The position numbers and the translations under genes were made by a program. From contig NZ_JBQKGJ010000013.1 in assembly GCF_052118845.1 (NCBI RefSeq), forward strand, positions 1 to 64,000: a stretch of DNA of 64,000 bases, written 5' to 3'. Shown piece after piece: positions 28,884-38,148 of this stretch. This DNA comes from Bilifractor sp002394235. GTDB taxonomy: Bacteria > Bacillota > Clostridia > Lachnospirales > Lachnospiraceae. Every line of letters starts with the position of its first letter. The first letter of the stretch is position 1. Below the pieces are notes generated by a model, which did no database searches, was not told the origin of the DNA, and was given only the letters and a program-made list of their open reading frames with translations.

Positions 28884-29132
28884 AGCTCTTCTCCTTGTTC
28901 TAGAAACATAATCGATTCGTTGTTCATGAAATGAAATGATTCATTGTTCTTCAAGTCCTTGAAGTGCAAGGATCCACTGCTGAAACTTAAGGAATCATCC
29001 GCTTTTTATTATAGTTTTTCAAAACGGTCCGGTCAATCTTATCCTTGCAGCAATCAGCCTGTTCATAGCCTTCCAGCAATCAGCCTGTTCACTGCCCAGA
29101 GCAAGTTTCGTATAGGATGCCCGCCTGGCCAA
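28884..29132. other. Intergenic region upstream of the VOC gene
   Basis: About 250 bases without a gene. It contains a 26-base-period direct repeat (CAGCAATCAGCCTGTTCA twice, near 29048 and 29074) and AT-rich sequence that should hold the VOC gene's promoter. Nothing else recognised. Confidence 0.45.
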
Positions 29133-29228
29133 CGATATAAAACACGCTGCGCGAGTTTTATCTCGCTATCGCGACGCTCGCCGCACCCGTATACTTCGCA
29201 TTCGGCTGCGGCTCACTGTTCGCGTAAA
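29133..29228 (+). repeat. 96-bp structured dispersed element, copy 3
   Basis: Differs from copy 1 at a few positions (first stem base change CGATAT, and CCCGTAT in place of CACGAAT), which weaken one stem each. As seen from the minus strand it follows directly after the GH30 terminator. Confidence 0.92.
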
Positions 29229-29236
29229 TATAAAAA

Positions 29237-29261
29237 GGCTCTGGCAATTGTCTCCAGAGCC
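29237..29261 (-). terminator. Terminator of the ABC/GH30 operon
   Basis: GGCTCTGG / CCAGAGCC 8-bp stem followed on the minus strand by CTTTTTATA. It lies 44 bases after the GH30 stop. Confidence 0.85.
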
Positions 29262-29304
29262 CGATAATATATATTATATCTTCATAGAATTCATCGTACT
29301 TGTA

Positions 29305-30645
29305 TTATTCATTGATCAGCCCTGATGTAATGGAAAAGGGAAAAAGTGTGAGCTTTGCCTCCCTTCCCTCTGCCCGAAGCGTAACAGGCATCCGATTACC
29401 GGACTTATTGAGCAGAATAACCGCTATTCTGCCATCCGGTCGCCTGCAGGCAGTTACATCAACCTCCTCTGAGAACTTTGTTGTCTCCAGAATCCTCGAC
29501 CCATGTACGATTTTTCCTGAAAAATGTTCTATGTGCTTCGCAATCATCTGCGGCAACAGCGTTCTGTTCCTTCTGTGAAAAAGGAATGGCGCCAGACAAT
29601 AGTTTCCTACATAATTAGGCCCTCCCCTCTCATCCAGCAGAATGTTCCAATCATAAAAAGCGCATATGCCATGATTCAGATCTCCGATGATTTCATGGGA
29701 CAGCCGTATGGCGTTCATATCGTCATCGTCAGCGTCAAATTTGCTGAATTCAATACAGCTTTCTGAGAGAATCAATTCTTTATCCGGCCACTTTTGTCTG
29801 CACAGATCCAAAGCATCAAAATGATCTCCGCTGTACCAGTGAAAAGCAGCACCCGCGATCATGCCCCTGGTCTCTTCGTCTATAATATCCCTCATCCACT
29901 CATATACTCTCTCTTTATTATGATCCCAGATATAGATTTTCACATCCGTCAGACCATGTTTCCGCATCGCGGGATACATGAAATCTCTCAGAAATTCCTT
30001 TTCTTCCTCTGCGGTAAAAATACAGGAATCCCAGGTCTGCACTGCTTTTGGTTCATTCTGCAGAGACATGCGCGTAACCGTAAATCCCCTTCTCCTGAAT
30101 TCCTGAATATAGCGGCACAGATATTCGGCCCAGAGTTTCCGGTATTCCGGTCTCAGTCTGCCTCCATGAATACGCTGATGATTTGTCTTCATAAACGCAG
30201 GAGGGGACCAGGGGGAGAGCATCAGCAACGGGGACCTGCCCATAAAGAAACGGATATCCTCCAGCATCGGAAGGATGTATTTTTCCGTGCGGGCCATGGA
30301 AAAGCTGCTAAGATTGCTATCGGATGGATCAGACATCGCTTCATACTGTTCCAGAGAAAAATCGCAGCTGTCAACAGGGACTCTCAGGATCCCATAATTC
30401 ATCCGATCCGGGGAAAAACAGGCAGTCAGAAACGCTTCCTTCTGACTCTTATCCATTAAAGAATATACATAGGCAGCAGACTCAGTGACCGCACCGCCAA
30501 ATCCATCAAAGATCTGTTTTTCATTCTCCGGATAGATATTCACCACATGATTTTCAATTCCGGAATCCTCCTGCATCTCTACAACCTGATGTAAAGGTTT
30601 GTTCATGCTGTTCCTGTCATAAGTAGTCGTGATTTCCAATCGCAT
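29305..30645 (-). CDS. Glycoside hydrolase family 30 enzyme
   Basis: 446 residues, cytoplasmic (no signal peptide). Family 30 retaining hydrolase: FDGFGGAVTESAA near the N-terminus, YGILRVPVDSCDF, LMLSPWSPPAFMK, the acid/base Glu in SLQNEPKA, and the nucleophile Glu in ILSESCIE. The C-terminal beta domain carries VILLNKSG. Family activities include glucosylceramidase, beta-1,6-glucanase and beta-xylosidase-like; the lack of export implies that it acts on oligosaccharides imported by the adjoining ABC transporter. The ATG at 30645 is preceded by GGAGG; an upstream in-frame ATG overlaps that ribosome site. Confidence 0.9.
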   Translation of the reverse strand: MRLEITTTYDRNSMNKPLHQVVEMQEDSGIENHVVNIYPENEKQIFDGFGGAVTESAAYVYSLMDKSQKEAFLTACFSPDRMNYGILRVPVDSCDFSLEQYEAMSDPSDSNLSSFSMARTEKYILPMLEDIRFFMGRSPLLMLSPWSPPAFMKTNHQRIHGGRLRPEYRKLWAEYLCRYIQEFRRRGFTVTRMSLQNEPKAVQTWDSCIFTAEEEKEFLRDFMYPAMRKHGLTDVKIYIWDHNKERVYEWMRDIIDEETRGMIAGAAFHWYSGDHFDALDLCRQKWPDKELILSESCIEFSKFDADDDDMNAIRLSHEIIGDLNHGICAFYDWNILLDERGGPNYVGNYCLAPFLFHRRNRTLLPQMIAKHIEHFSGKIVHGSRILETTKFSEEVDVTACRRPDGRIAVILLNKSGNRMPVTLRAEGREAKLTLFPFSITSGLINE

Positions 30646-30680
30646 GATATCCTCCATGAATAATCATAAAATTCCTGTCT

Positions 30681-31562
30681 TCAGCCTTTTACTGCACCAC
30701 CGGTCAGTCCTTGCACAATCTGCGAGCTGAATGCAAAATAGAGAATGATTATCGGGATCAGTGTGATAACGACAGCTGCCATAGACTCACTCATATATCT
30801 GGTGAACTGACCGATGTACCGATAAATCGCAAGTGTCAGTGTAGTGACATTTTTATTACCCAGCAGTACCATTGGCATGTAGAAGTCATTCCACTGACCA
30901 ATAGCGGTTATCAATCCCATCGTAAACATGACCGGTTTCGTTATCGGAAGAATGATCTGGAAAAATACGCGCAGGTCACTGCAGCCATCCAGTCTTGCCG
31001 ACTCTTCCAGAGCAGTCGGAATGGCTCGGAAGAATTTCTGGAAAATCAGGCATGACATGGAAATGCCGGAGATATATACGAGGATCAGGCCAGACAATTT
31101 ATTCAGCAGTCCAAGATTGCGCAAAAGTATGAACAGCGGCAGGATAGAAACCTGAATGGGAACCATCATACCAATCATAAAGTACGCAGAAAGAATCTTT
31201 TTTCCTTTGAATTGATATCTTGCGATTCCATAAGCAGCCATTGAAGACAGGAGAATGCATCCCACCGTCCCGCAGGCAGTCACAATCACGCTATTAAAGA
31301 AATACCTCAGAAAATCGCCCTTTTTAATAATTGCATCATAGGACGCGAATGAAATTGCTCTCGGCAATCCCGCGAAGTTTGTAACCAGATCTGACTTTGT
31401 CTTTAAAGAGTCCAAGATCGTTACACCAAGCACAAAAATTGTAATACAGGTGTAGAGTATTAATATTACTGAGCAGATGCTTCTTCCGACCTTCGCTCTT
31501 GTAGAATATACACCGTGGGCGCCTTCGGAGAAATCCATCTTTTTCTTCATCCTGACTTTCAC
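30681..31562 (-). CDS. ABC sugar transporter permease, MalG type
   Basis: 293 residues, six membrane helices. The EAA loop EESARLDGCSDLRVFFQIILP marks it as the second permease of a CUT1 carbohydrate importer (the loop contacts the ATPase). A GTG start at 31562 is preceded by AGGAG. It is the third gene after the binding protein and the first permease. No ATPase gene is present in the operon; CUT1 systems commonly borrow a shared MsmX-type ATPase encoded elsewhere. Confidence 0.93.
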   Translation of the reverse strand: MKVRMKKKMDFSEGAHGVYSTRAKVGRSICSVILILYTCITIFVLGVTILDSLKTKSDLVTNFAGLPRAISFASYDAIIKKGDFLRYFFNSVIVTACGTVGCILLSSMAAYGIARYQFKGKKILSAYFMIGMMVPIQVSILPLFILLRNLGLLNKLSGLILVYISGISMSCLIFQKFFRAIPTALEESARLDGCSDLRVFFQIILPITKPVMFTMGLITAIGQWNDFYMPMVLLGNKNVTTLTLAIYRYIGQFTRYMSESMAAVVITLIPIIILYFAFSSQIVQGLTGGAVKG

Positions 31563-31585
31563 TTTTCTCTCTCCTTTCTGCCAAG

Positions 31586-32482
31586 TTAGGTATCATATTC
31601 AAACTTAGACAGCACCTTGTTCTGAACCAGGGTTACGGCCATCATGACAATAAACATGACAACAACGATTGCCGCGCCAAACCCAAGATCAGATTTTCCG
31701 TTCAGCCCGCTTCCGAAAGTATATCTGTAGAACACAAGGTTGGCAAAATCCAGAGATCCGTTAATGCCTCCATTGATGCCACCCAGTATATAAGGCAGAT
31801 CGAAAATGGCCAGCGCCCAGATGGTACTCATGGTGATATTGGAAGCACAGGACGGAAGGGACAGCGGAAACAGAATATACCAGAATCTTTGCCATTCGGT
31901 ACAACCGTCAATACGGGAAGCTTCCATAACCTCTTCCGGGATGTCCATAAAGTTTGCGTAAAATATCATAATGCCCGAACCGGAGCCCTGCCAGAGGATA
32001 AGCATTACAAGAAGTTTAAATGCCATCTTCTCATCGCCGAACCATGCTGCCGGCTGCCCTCCGATTGCCTTTAAAAATTCATTCAATAAGCCAATGTTGG
32101 GATTAAACAGCAGTGTTGCAAAGAAAGACACAATGGTTGTAGAAATAACATACGGCAGGAACACCATGAATTTCAGGTACTTGTGAGCAGGAATCCGGAT
32201 GAATAGCAGGTATGCCACAAGGTACTGGAAAGGTGTGATAATCAGCCACACACAGAGCAGATATTTCAGGTTATTCTTCAAGGCGTTGAAAAATTCCGGT
32301 GCAAATCTGGGATCTGTAAAAACAGTTACAAAGTTTTTGAATCCTATGAAATTCAGATTCCCCATTCCTGTCCAGTCTGTCAGCGACATACCGAAAACGA
32401 CTACGATCGGAAGAGCTACAAAGATACTGTACAGAATAAACGCCGGTGTTATAAAAAACAGATAATTTCTGTTCTTCTTCAT
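31586..32482 (-). CDS. ABC sugar transporter permease, MalF/UgpA type
   Basis: 298 residues with six membrane helices; EAA loop EASRIDGCTEWQRFWYILFP. First permease of the CUT1 importer, between the binding lipoprotein (146 bases upstream) and the MalG-type permease (23 bases downstream). Ribosome site AAAGGAG. The C-terminus ends in a short charged tail. Confidence 0.93.
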   Translation of the reverse strand: MKKNRNYLFFITPAFILYSIFVALPIVVVFGMSLTDWTGMGNLNFIGFKNFVTVFTDPRFAPEFFNALKNNLKYLLCVWLIITPFQYLVAYLLFIRIPAHKYLKFMVFLPYVISTTIVSFFATLLFNPNIGLLNEFLKAIGGQPAAWFGDEKMAFKLLVMLILWQGSGSGIMIFYANFMDIPEEVMEASRIDGCTEWQRFWYILFPLSLPSCASNITMSTIWALAIFDLPYILGGINGGINGSLDFANLVFYRYTFGSGLNGKSDLGFGAAIVVVMFIVMMAVTLVQNKVLSKFEYDT

Positions 32483-32628
32483 AATCGGACTCCTTTACTG
32501 TAAGGATAAAATACGGATACACGGGAACTCCATCTTGCATGGAACAGCTTCTGAACGCCCGGATCAAGAATGGGCAGACCAGAAGCTGTCCGAAGGTTTC
32601 CCTTTTATATTTTCGTTTTCTGAACGAA

Positions 32629-33903
32629 TCATTTCATGACTGCTGCAATCTCATCCATGAACTGATCAACGGTAAGTCCGCCGTCAAATACTTTTGTAAA
32701 ATCTGAGTCCCATATTGTGGAAGCCTCTCCCTTATCCGAATAACTGCTCAAAACATTCTGCCAGCTTCTGTAGGTATTCTCCTGTCCGCCTGCAGAAATT
32801 TCCTTCGCGATTTCGGTCGATGACTCAATTTCAGGAGTGCCGGAAACAGCGCCCTGTGACTGTACCCATATCGTCTGTGCTTCTTTTGTCGCGCAGAAAT
32901 TGACAAATGCAACAGCCGCTTCTTTGTTTTCCGTTGCCGCGTTCACCGAAAATCCATTCGACGCAGTTCCTACAAGGCCTTTTGTGCCGTCCTCAGCCGG
33001 GATGGTGAATGCGCCAAGATTCAGATCCGGATTATTCTCCTGAATGGTAGCTGCATCCCAGGAGCCTGCTATATCCATAGCCGCACTTCCCGATGTAAAG
33101 GCAAGAATTTGTGCCGCGTTATCCGTGACACCTGTCCAGTTATCGCCAAAGTAACCATCCTTTGCCCAGTCAACCATCTTCTGCATTGCTTCTCTGGCAG
33201 GCTTTTCTGTTCCCTTGCTGGAATAGTCCTCCAGTCCCTTTGTATAATCAGGGTCATAGGCTGCGAGTAAGGGCTCGTAGACAAACAGCATGGACCATGG
33301 ATCATGAGCCATGGAAATCGGCGTTATACCCGCCTTTTTGATAGACGCGAGAAGGCTTTCAAATTCCGAGAACTTCGTTGGAACCTTCCACCCATTCTCT
33401 TTAAACATGTCTTTATTATAGAATACGGTGCGGGTATCCAGCGTCATCCACGGTACGGAGTATTGCTTTCCATCAATTGTCGCCAGCTCCTTCGCACTGT
33501 CGGAAATGAAGGAATAATCTACATCGTTGCTCAGGTCAAGACATGCTCCGTTGCTCACCAGATCAGGCATGTTGCTCGTTGCCGTGCCGTTGGTCCAGAA
33601 AACATCTGGTCCGGATCCGGACTGAATTGCCGTATTTAACAGAGAATAATAATCTCCGTCAGCTTTAATCTCATAGTCAACCTCTACATTGGGATATTCC
33701 TTATTGAAGGCTTCAATTATTTTTTCCAGAGATTCTTCATAAGGATAGTCATGCTCCCAGACGGTAATCGCTCCGCTGACTTCTCCATTTCCCTCTGAAG
33801 ACGAGCCGCCGGACACCGATCCGGAAGAAGCTGTTGATGCTGCTCCGCATCCAGTCATCATAAGTGTAGCTGCAGATAATAATGCAATGATTTTTTTATT
33901 CAT
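32629..33903 (-). CDS. Carbohydrate-binding lipoprotein of the ABC importer
   Basis: 424 residues. Signal peptide with lipobox MTGC (LSAATLMMTGCGA), then a Ser/Gly/Thr-rich linker and a family-1 extracellular solute-binding domain (ITVWEHDYPYEESL near the start). Anchored outside the membrane, it delivers an oligosaccharide to the two permeases that follow. The ATG at 33903 has GGAGGA upstream; the frame extends seven codons further without a ribosome site. First gene of the binding protein-permease-permease-GH30 operon. Confidence 0.95.
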   Translation of the reverse strand: MNKKIIALLSAATLMMTGCGAASTASSGSVSGGSSSEGNGEVSGAITVWEHDYPYEESLEKIIEAFNKEYPNVEVDYEIKADGDYYSLLNTAIQSGSGPDVFWTNGTATSNMPDLVSNGACLDLSNDVDYSFISDSAKELATIDGKQYSVPWMTLDTRTVFYNKDMFKENGWKVPTKFSEFESLLASIKKAGITPISMAHDPWSMLFVYEPLLAAYDPDYTKGLEDYSSKGTEKPAREAMQKMVDWAKDGYFGDNWTGVTDNAAQILAFTSGSAAMDIAGSWDAATIQENNPDLNLGAFTIPAEDGTKGLVGTASNGFSVNAATENKEAAVAFVNFCATKEAQTIWVQSQGAVSGTPEIESSTEIAKEISAGGQENTYRSWQNVLSSYSDKGEASTIWDSDFTKVFDGGLTVDQFMDEIAAVMK

Positions 33904-34171
33904 TTTTCTCCTCCACTCCTGCAATACTCATCGTTTCTTTTCGTTTGATTGCCTGTTGTTATTTGTTATCTGTATTTTACTTTTACGCGTCATGACAAAC
34001 AATCGACAATATTCCAGGAGTGATTCACTATTTTTCAATTCAAAAAAATATCTTCGTTCAAAATCTTATAACTTGTTCAATTTCTACTAAAGCTCAGATG
34101 ATGGTATATCTGTATGTGTTTTTCTGCATCAATATTTCTTCTTTTTTCCCGATCTTCAGCCTGCAGACAGA
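33904..34171. other. Promoter region of the sugar-import operon
   Basis: AT-rich intergenic stretch between the binding-protein gene and the response-regulator terminator. No gene. It should carry the operator of the adjacent AraC-type regulator, but I could not identify a clear dyad or direct repeat; TTGTCA near 33990 is a candidate -35 element. Confidence 0.4.
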
Positions 34172-34213
34172 AGAAACGCTCCGATGGGATTCTTTCCCAT
34201 CCGGAGCGTTTCT
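34172..34213 (-). terminator. Strong terminator behind the response regulator
   Basis: AGAAACGCTCCGATGGG pairs with CCCATCCGGAGCGTTTCT (one bulged base), giving a stem of about 17 bp with a 6-base loop, and is followed on the minus strand by a T-rich tail. It includes or touches the regulator's stop codon region. Confidence 0.85.
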
Positions 34214-34215
34214 TC

Positions 34216-35697
34216 TCATCTTCTGTATTCACTGACCGTTTTCCCTGTCGTTTTCTTGAAAACCCGGATCAAATAATTGGAATTGGAAAAACCAGTTTGT
34301 TCTGCGATCTGTTCCAATGACAGATGTCGGTTTCGAAGGAGGATTTTAACCCGTTCGATTCTTTGTTCATTCAAATACTGAACGAGGGTTTCTCCCGTTC
34401 TTTCCTTGAATTTTTTGGTAAAAGAGGGGACGCTCATGCAGCATTTTTCTGCCAGATCCACAAGATTTATTTTTTCATCCAGATGCTCTTCTATATAAGC
34501 CAGTGCCTCTGAGATTTCATCCCGCTCGATGGCCCGGACCGCCTGTTCTCTGCACTCTGCCACCATTTTAATAAGCTGCTCACGAAGTTCTGTGACATTT
34601 CCCGTATTGGTTACGATCGAGAAAATCCGGGAATCCAGATTCTGTTTTTCATCCGGAGAACGCCCCTGAAGATTATAATCCAGTGCCCTGTCCAAAAACC
34701 TGCTCAAGGCCTGCATAAGCTGACCCTTCATTTTCACGGGTTCAACCCGGCAGAAAGCGGCTTTTTTCAGATATAAATCCAGTTCAGCAGAAAAGATCTC
34801 CATGCTTTGATCGGAAAGGAAGCTATTGTAAGAGAAATCATTGACCACAAAAGGCTCTCCGCCATCATGATAAAAAAATATCTGAACATCCGGTTCATAA
34901 TAGTACCTTTGAACTGCGGTAATCGCCTCCTGATATCGATTTCTCATCTCCTTGAGGTCATGCATTTCACTGCTGATTCCAAATAGCAGCCTGCCGCTGA
35001 CATAATGTCTCGCACTCCTGATTAATGTGCTTATATTTTCGGAAATATGACGATTTCTCTCACTTTCCGTCTGGTTCCTGTCGACCTTGAACAAAATGAA
35101 GGGATCTTTGTCATATGGCAGAAACATCGTACCCATATTATATCGCCGTACCAGTCCGTCCAGAAGATGATAGAACATATTGGCATCTATAGACGGACTC
35201 TTTATATCTCCTGACATATCTACACAATATGTCCGGAATACCCCGACGCGGAATATCTCCTCCCCCGTCATCTCACTCATTACACTGTCATCCACATCTC
35301 TGGAAACCTCTTCTGTTCTATTCTTCCCATGTTTCGCGTAAACTTTTCTAATTTCTGACAGCAGTATCGGGCCCGATATCTTGTGCTTGAGAAGATATGC
35401 GTCCGTTCCTCTGGATATTGCCTCCTGTGCATATGAAAAATCATCGTGACAGCTGAGGATGATAACGCCTGATGCAAGATTAGCGGAACGTATAACCTCG
35501 ATGAAATCCAGCCCGTTCATATCCGCCATCTCGATGTCTGTGATGACGATATCCACCGGTGTTTTCCGCAGAAACGGAATTGCCTCCTCCGGACCGCTGA
35601 AAACATTCACTACCATAACATCCTCTTTGCCATCTATCAAAGACTGTATACCGATTCCGGCAAGCATTTCATCATCTACTATAATTACCTTTATCAT
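34216..35697 (-). CDS. AraC-type response regulator (YesN-like)
   Basis: 493 residues: N-terminal receiver with the acidic pair DD (8-9), phospho-acceptor Asp in VITDIEM (D54) and the Lys in LLKHKI; a middle segment of about 250 residues of the kind seen in YesN-type regulators; and a C-terminal AraC helix-turn-helix pair (about 390-493, EYLNEQRIERVKILL-type and FSNSNYLIRVFKKTTG). Expected to activate the adjacent sugar operon after phosphorylation by the YesM-type kinase, 38 bases upstream on the same strand. Confidence 0.93.
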   Translation of the reverse strand: MIKVIIVDDEMLAGIGIQSLIDGKEDVMVVNVFSGPEEAIPFLRKTPVDIVITDIEMADMNGLDFIEVIRSANLASGVIILSCHDDFSYAQEAISRGTDAYLLKHKISGPILLSEIRKVYAKHGKNRTEEVSRDVDDSVMSEMTGEEIFRVGVFRTYCVDMSGDIKSPSIDANMFYHLLDGLVRRYNMGTMFLPYDKDPFILFKVDRNQTESERNRHISENISTLIRSARHYVSGRLLFGISSEMHDLKEMRNRYQEAITAVQRYYYEPDVQIFFYHDGGEPFVVNDFSYNSFLSDQSMEIFSAELDLYLKKAAFCRVEPVKMKGQLMQALSRFLDRALDYNLQGRSPDEKQNLDSRIFSIVTNTGNVTELREQLIKMVAECREQAVRAIERDEISEALAYIEEHLDEKINLVDLAEKCCMSVPSFTKKFKERTGETLVQYLNEQRIERVKILLRNRHLSLEQIAEQTGFSNSNYLIRVFKKTTGKTVSEYRR

Positions 35698-35735
35698 TTC
35701 ACATCACCCGCAGATATTTCTTCTTTCCCTTTTTG

Positions 35736-37472
35736 TTAATCTGCATCATCCACAGGAATTGCAGGTAGCAGATAAATAACCGTTGTCCCTTTTCCCGGAG
35801 TGCTGTCTATCTTCATATAGTATTCATCTCCGAATTCCAGACGGATGATCTCCTCGATATTGTGAATTCCGATATTGGTATGATTCGACTTCTTCTCCGG
35901 TTTTCTGCGCCAGGCTTCAACGTCAAATCCCACGCCATGATCCACCAAGGTTATGTGTAAATGATTATCCTTCCAGACATGTAATTCTATGTTTGTATTG
36001 CGTATTTTACCGCGATTCAGTCCGTGGACAATAGCATTTTCAACCATAGGCTGCAGCAGAAGCTTCGGAACTCTCAGATTTTCCACTCCTTCCTGAACAT
36101 CAAGTTTCAGATTAAAATTCATGAAACGGGCGCTCTGAATCACTGCATAATTTTTCACAAGATCAAGCTCATCCTGAAGCTTATACTTCCCATCATCAAC
36201 CTTCGCGGCATTCATAAAAATACTGATCAGAGATTCCGTCAGATTCTGAATCTGATCCTGCTGATTCAGAACAGCCAGCCACTTGATGGTATTTAATGCA
36301 TTATAGATAAAATGCGGTGTCAGTTGGGATGTCAGTGTCTTGATCTGCTGCTTGGTCTTTTCTTCCTGTTCTTCTCTGTAAGCAGCCATCAGATCCGCTA
36401 TACGCAGCTTCATATTATTATAGTGAATGGAAAGGCTTTCAAATTCCTGAATCCCTTCAACCTGAAACTCGCTGTTTTGCAGCTGTCCCTGCGCATAATC
36501 GTCCATATTTTTCTTCAGCAGTTCCAGCGGATTGAAAATGTACCTTTGCATGGAATGGTACATGAGTATCATAAAGCCAAAATAGGTAAGAGATACCAGA
36601 AAGAACGGCAACAGAACAAGAAGGATTTTTTTATCCATGATGGCTGAATCAATCAGACAAACGCTGTACCACCCCACATCCATAAGATTATAGGACGCAA
36701 GAATTTCTTTTCCCTTCTCTGTCTGAATCGTCTGATATTCCTGCTTTTTCCCGGGATCAATGACATCAACATTGAGACTGTCCCCCAGGTGTCCCGGCTC
36801 TGAAGCATACAAAATCTTCCCATGGCTGTCAGTAAGATACCAGGTAGAATAATCCTCAGACAGATCGCCTAAGGCATCCGATACGATCCGGTCGCTAAGA
36901 AGCATATAAAGAATACCAACATTCTTTCTGTTCTTTCCATTCAGGGCTCTGGCCATGATAAATAAATTTTTGTCCGGTCCACGGTAATACTGGTTGGAGG
37001 TATACCACATGCATCTGCCTCCAGCCTTCAGGATTTCATCCTGTTTGCCTTTCATGGATGCAATCACCGCAGAATGATCCCCGCCACTATGATAGGTATT
37101 GGTTCCTGTTACGATATACGCTGCAAGCACTCCTGTATTTGCATATTTCATTGCTTCCAGCTGTCCTGTCAACGTCTGCCTTTCCTGATCAGTCAGTTTT
37201 TCATTCTTTTCCAGATAATCAATGCACCCCGTATAGTATATCGCCATAGAGTCATTTTCGCGCTCAACGATATTTCTGTGAATGACAGAGGCGGCTGCTG
37301 TCAGTGTACCGATAGTATCCTGCCCGAGTGTCTGCATGATATAATGCTGAAACAGACCAATTACCATACCGGCAAGCACAATATAAGGGGTAAAAATAAA
37401 CAGGGTAAAAGACACTAGGACTTTTCCCCTGATTCCCATTTTTTTAAAGACTTTGTTCCATGTTTTAATCAA
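35736..37472 (-). CDS. Sensor histidine kinase (YesM-like)
   Basis: About 578 residues. Two membrane helices bracket an extracellular Cache-type sensor (about 30-300); then a HAMP-like region, the His-kinase box with HFIYNALNTIKW (phospho-His), and a C-terminal HATPase with N and G boxes (MVENAIVHGLN, DHGVGFD). The annotated frame reaches further upstream, overlapping DUF624; I prefer the TTG at 37472, which follows AAGGGGAAGAT, with the ATG at 37439 as alternative. Partner of the downstream AraC-type regulator; probably senses a sugar directly or through the binding lipoprotein. Confidence 0.9.
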   Translation of the reverse strand: MIKTWNKVFKKMGIRGKVLVSFTLFIFTPYIVLAGMVIGLFQHYIMQTLGQDTIGTLTAAASVIHRNIVERENDSMAIYYTGCIDYLEKNEKLTDQERQTLTGQLEAMKYANTGVLAAYIVTGTNTYHSGGDHSAVIASMKGKQDEILKAGGRCMWYTSNQYYRGPDKNLFIMARALNGKNRKNVGILYMLLSDRIVSDALGDLSEDYSTWYLTDSHGKILYASEPGHLGDSLNVDVIDPGKKQEYQTIQTEKGKEILASYNLMDVGWYSVCLIDSAIMDKKILLVLLPFFLVSLTYFGFMILMYHSMQRYIFNPLELLKKNMDDYAQGQLQNSEFQVEGIQEFESLSIHYNNMKLRIADLMAAYREEQEEKTKQQIKTLTSQLTPHFIYNALNTIKWLAVLNQQDQIQNLTESLISIFMNAAKVDDGKYKLQDELDLVKNYAVIQSARFMNFNLKLDVQEGVENLRVPKLLLQPMVENAIVHGLNRGKIRNTNIELHVWKDNHLHITLVDHGVGFDVEAWRRKPEKKSNHTNIGIHNIEEIIRLEFGDEYYMKIDSTPGKGTTVIYLLPAIPVDDAD

Positions 37473-37494
37473 GATCTTCCCCTTCGAAAGGTTG

Positions 37495-38148
37495 TTATTG
37501 TTCCTGATGATAATCCGGATCTGCCTCTTCCAGAGGTTTAAACAATCTGATAATGATTTTGTCAGACAGATAAGCCGGCAGCGAAAAACCGCACAGCAAA
37601 AGTGCAAGAACAGCGGCCTGCGAGAACTGTGCCAGGAACAGTATAAGCAGTAACGGAAGAACGTAAATTGCAGCCAGCACGAAAGTATAGGGCAATTTTG
37701 CGATCGCCAGTCTGATCGAAAAGAGCAGATATCCCTTCACACTGTTGCTGAAGTATGCTGCTGCGGAAAAAATATAGACCAGTAAAATAAGCAGCCCTGT
37801 CAATACGATACTTATTATAACACGCATAGCCGGTGCCCAGAAAAAATTCTGTCTGGAAAAGATATAAATGTCGACAGCGCTGGTCAAGCCCAGAAGCAGA
37901 ATCCCGAGCCAGATTGTCGTTGATTTTCGAAAATTGCTTTTAAAAGCGTGAAAATAGCCGGACAGAATATTCGGTTCGTCTCCCCTGAGTAAGGCAATAA
38001 GCATGCTGTGCATTGCTGTCGCTGCAGCCCCGATTGTAAAGACCGGTATGCTGCAGACCAGAAAAAGCAGATTCAGCGATACCACATACATAATTTTAGT
38101 CAAAGCCTTCTGAAGCGTCCCGTCATAACTCAGAAAATGTTTCATCTC
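37495..38148 (-). CDS. DUF624 (YesL-like) membrane protein
   Basis: About 217 residues with five hydrophobic helices; the N-terminal NLLFLVCSIPVFTIGAAATA segment is the DUF624 hallmark. YesL-type proteins regularly accompany YesM/YesN kinase-regulator pairs and CUT1 sugar transporters in Bacillota, but their function is unknown. The ATG at 38148 overlaps the last bases of the rhamnosidase gene, suggesting translational coupling; a TTG 11 codons upstream is the alternative. Confidence 0.85.
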   Translation of the reverse strand, partial: EMKHFLSYDGTLQKALTKIMYVVSLNLLFLVCSIPVFTIGAAATAMHSMLIALLRGDEPNILSGYFHAFKSNFRKSTTIWLGILLLGLTSAVDIYIFSRQNFFWAPAMRVIISIVLTGLLILLVYIFSAAAYFSNSVKGYLLFSIRLAIAKLPYTFVLAAIYVLPLLLILFLAQFSQAAVLALLLCGFSLPAYLSDKIIIRLFKPLEEADPDYHQEQ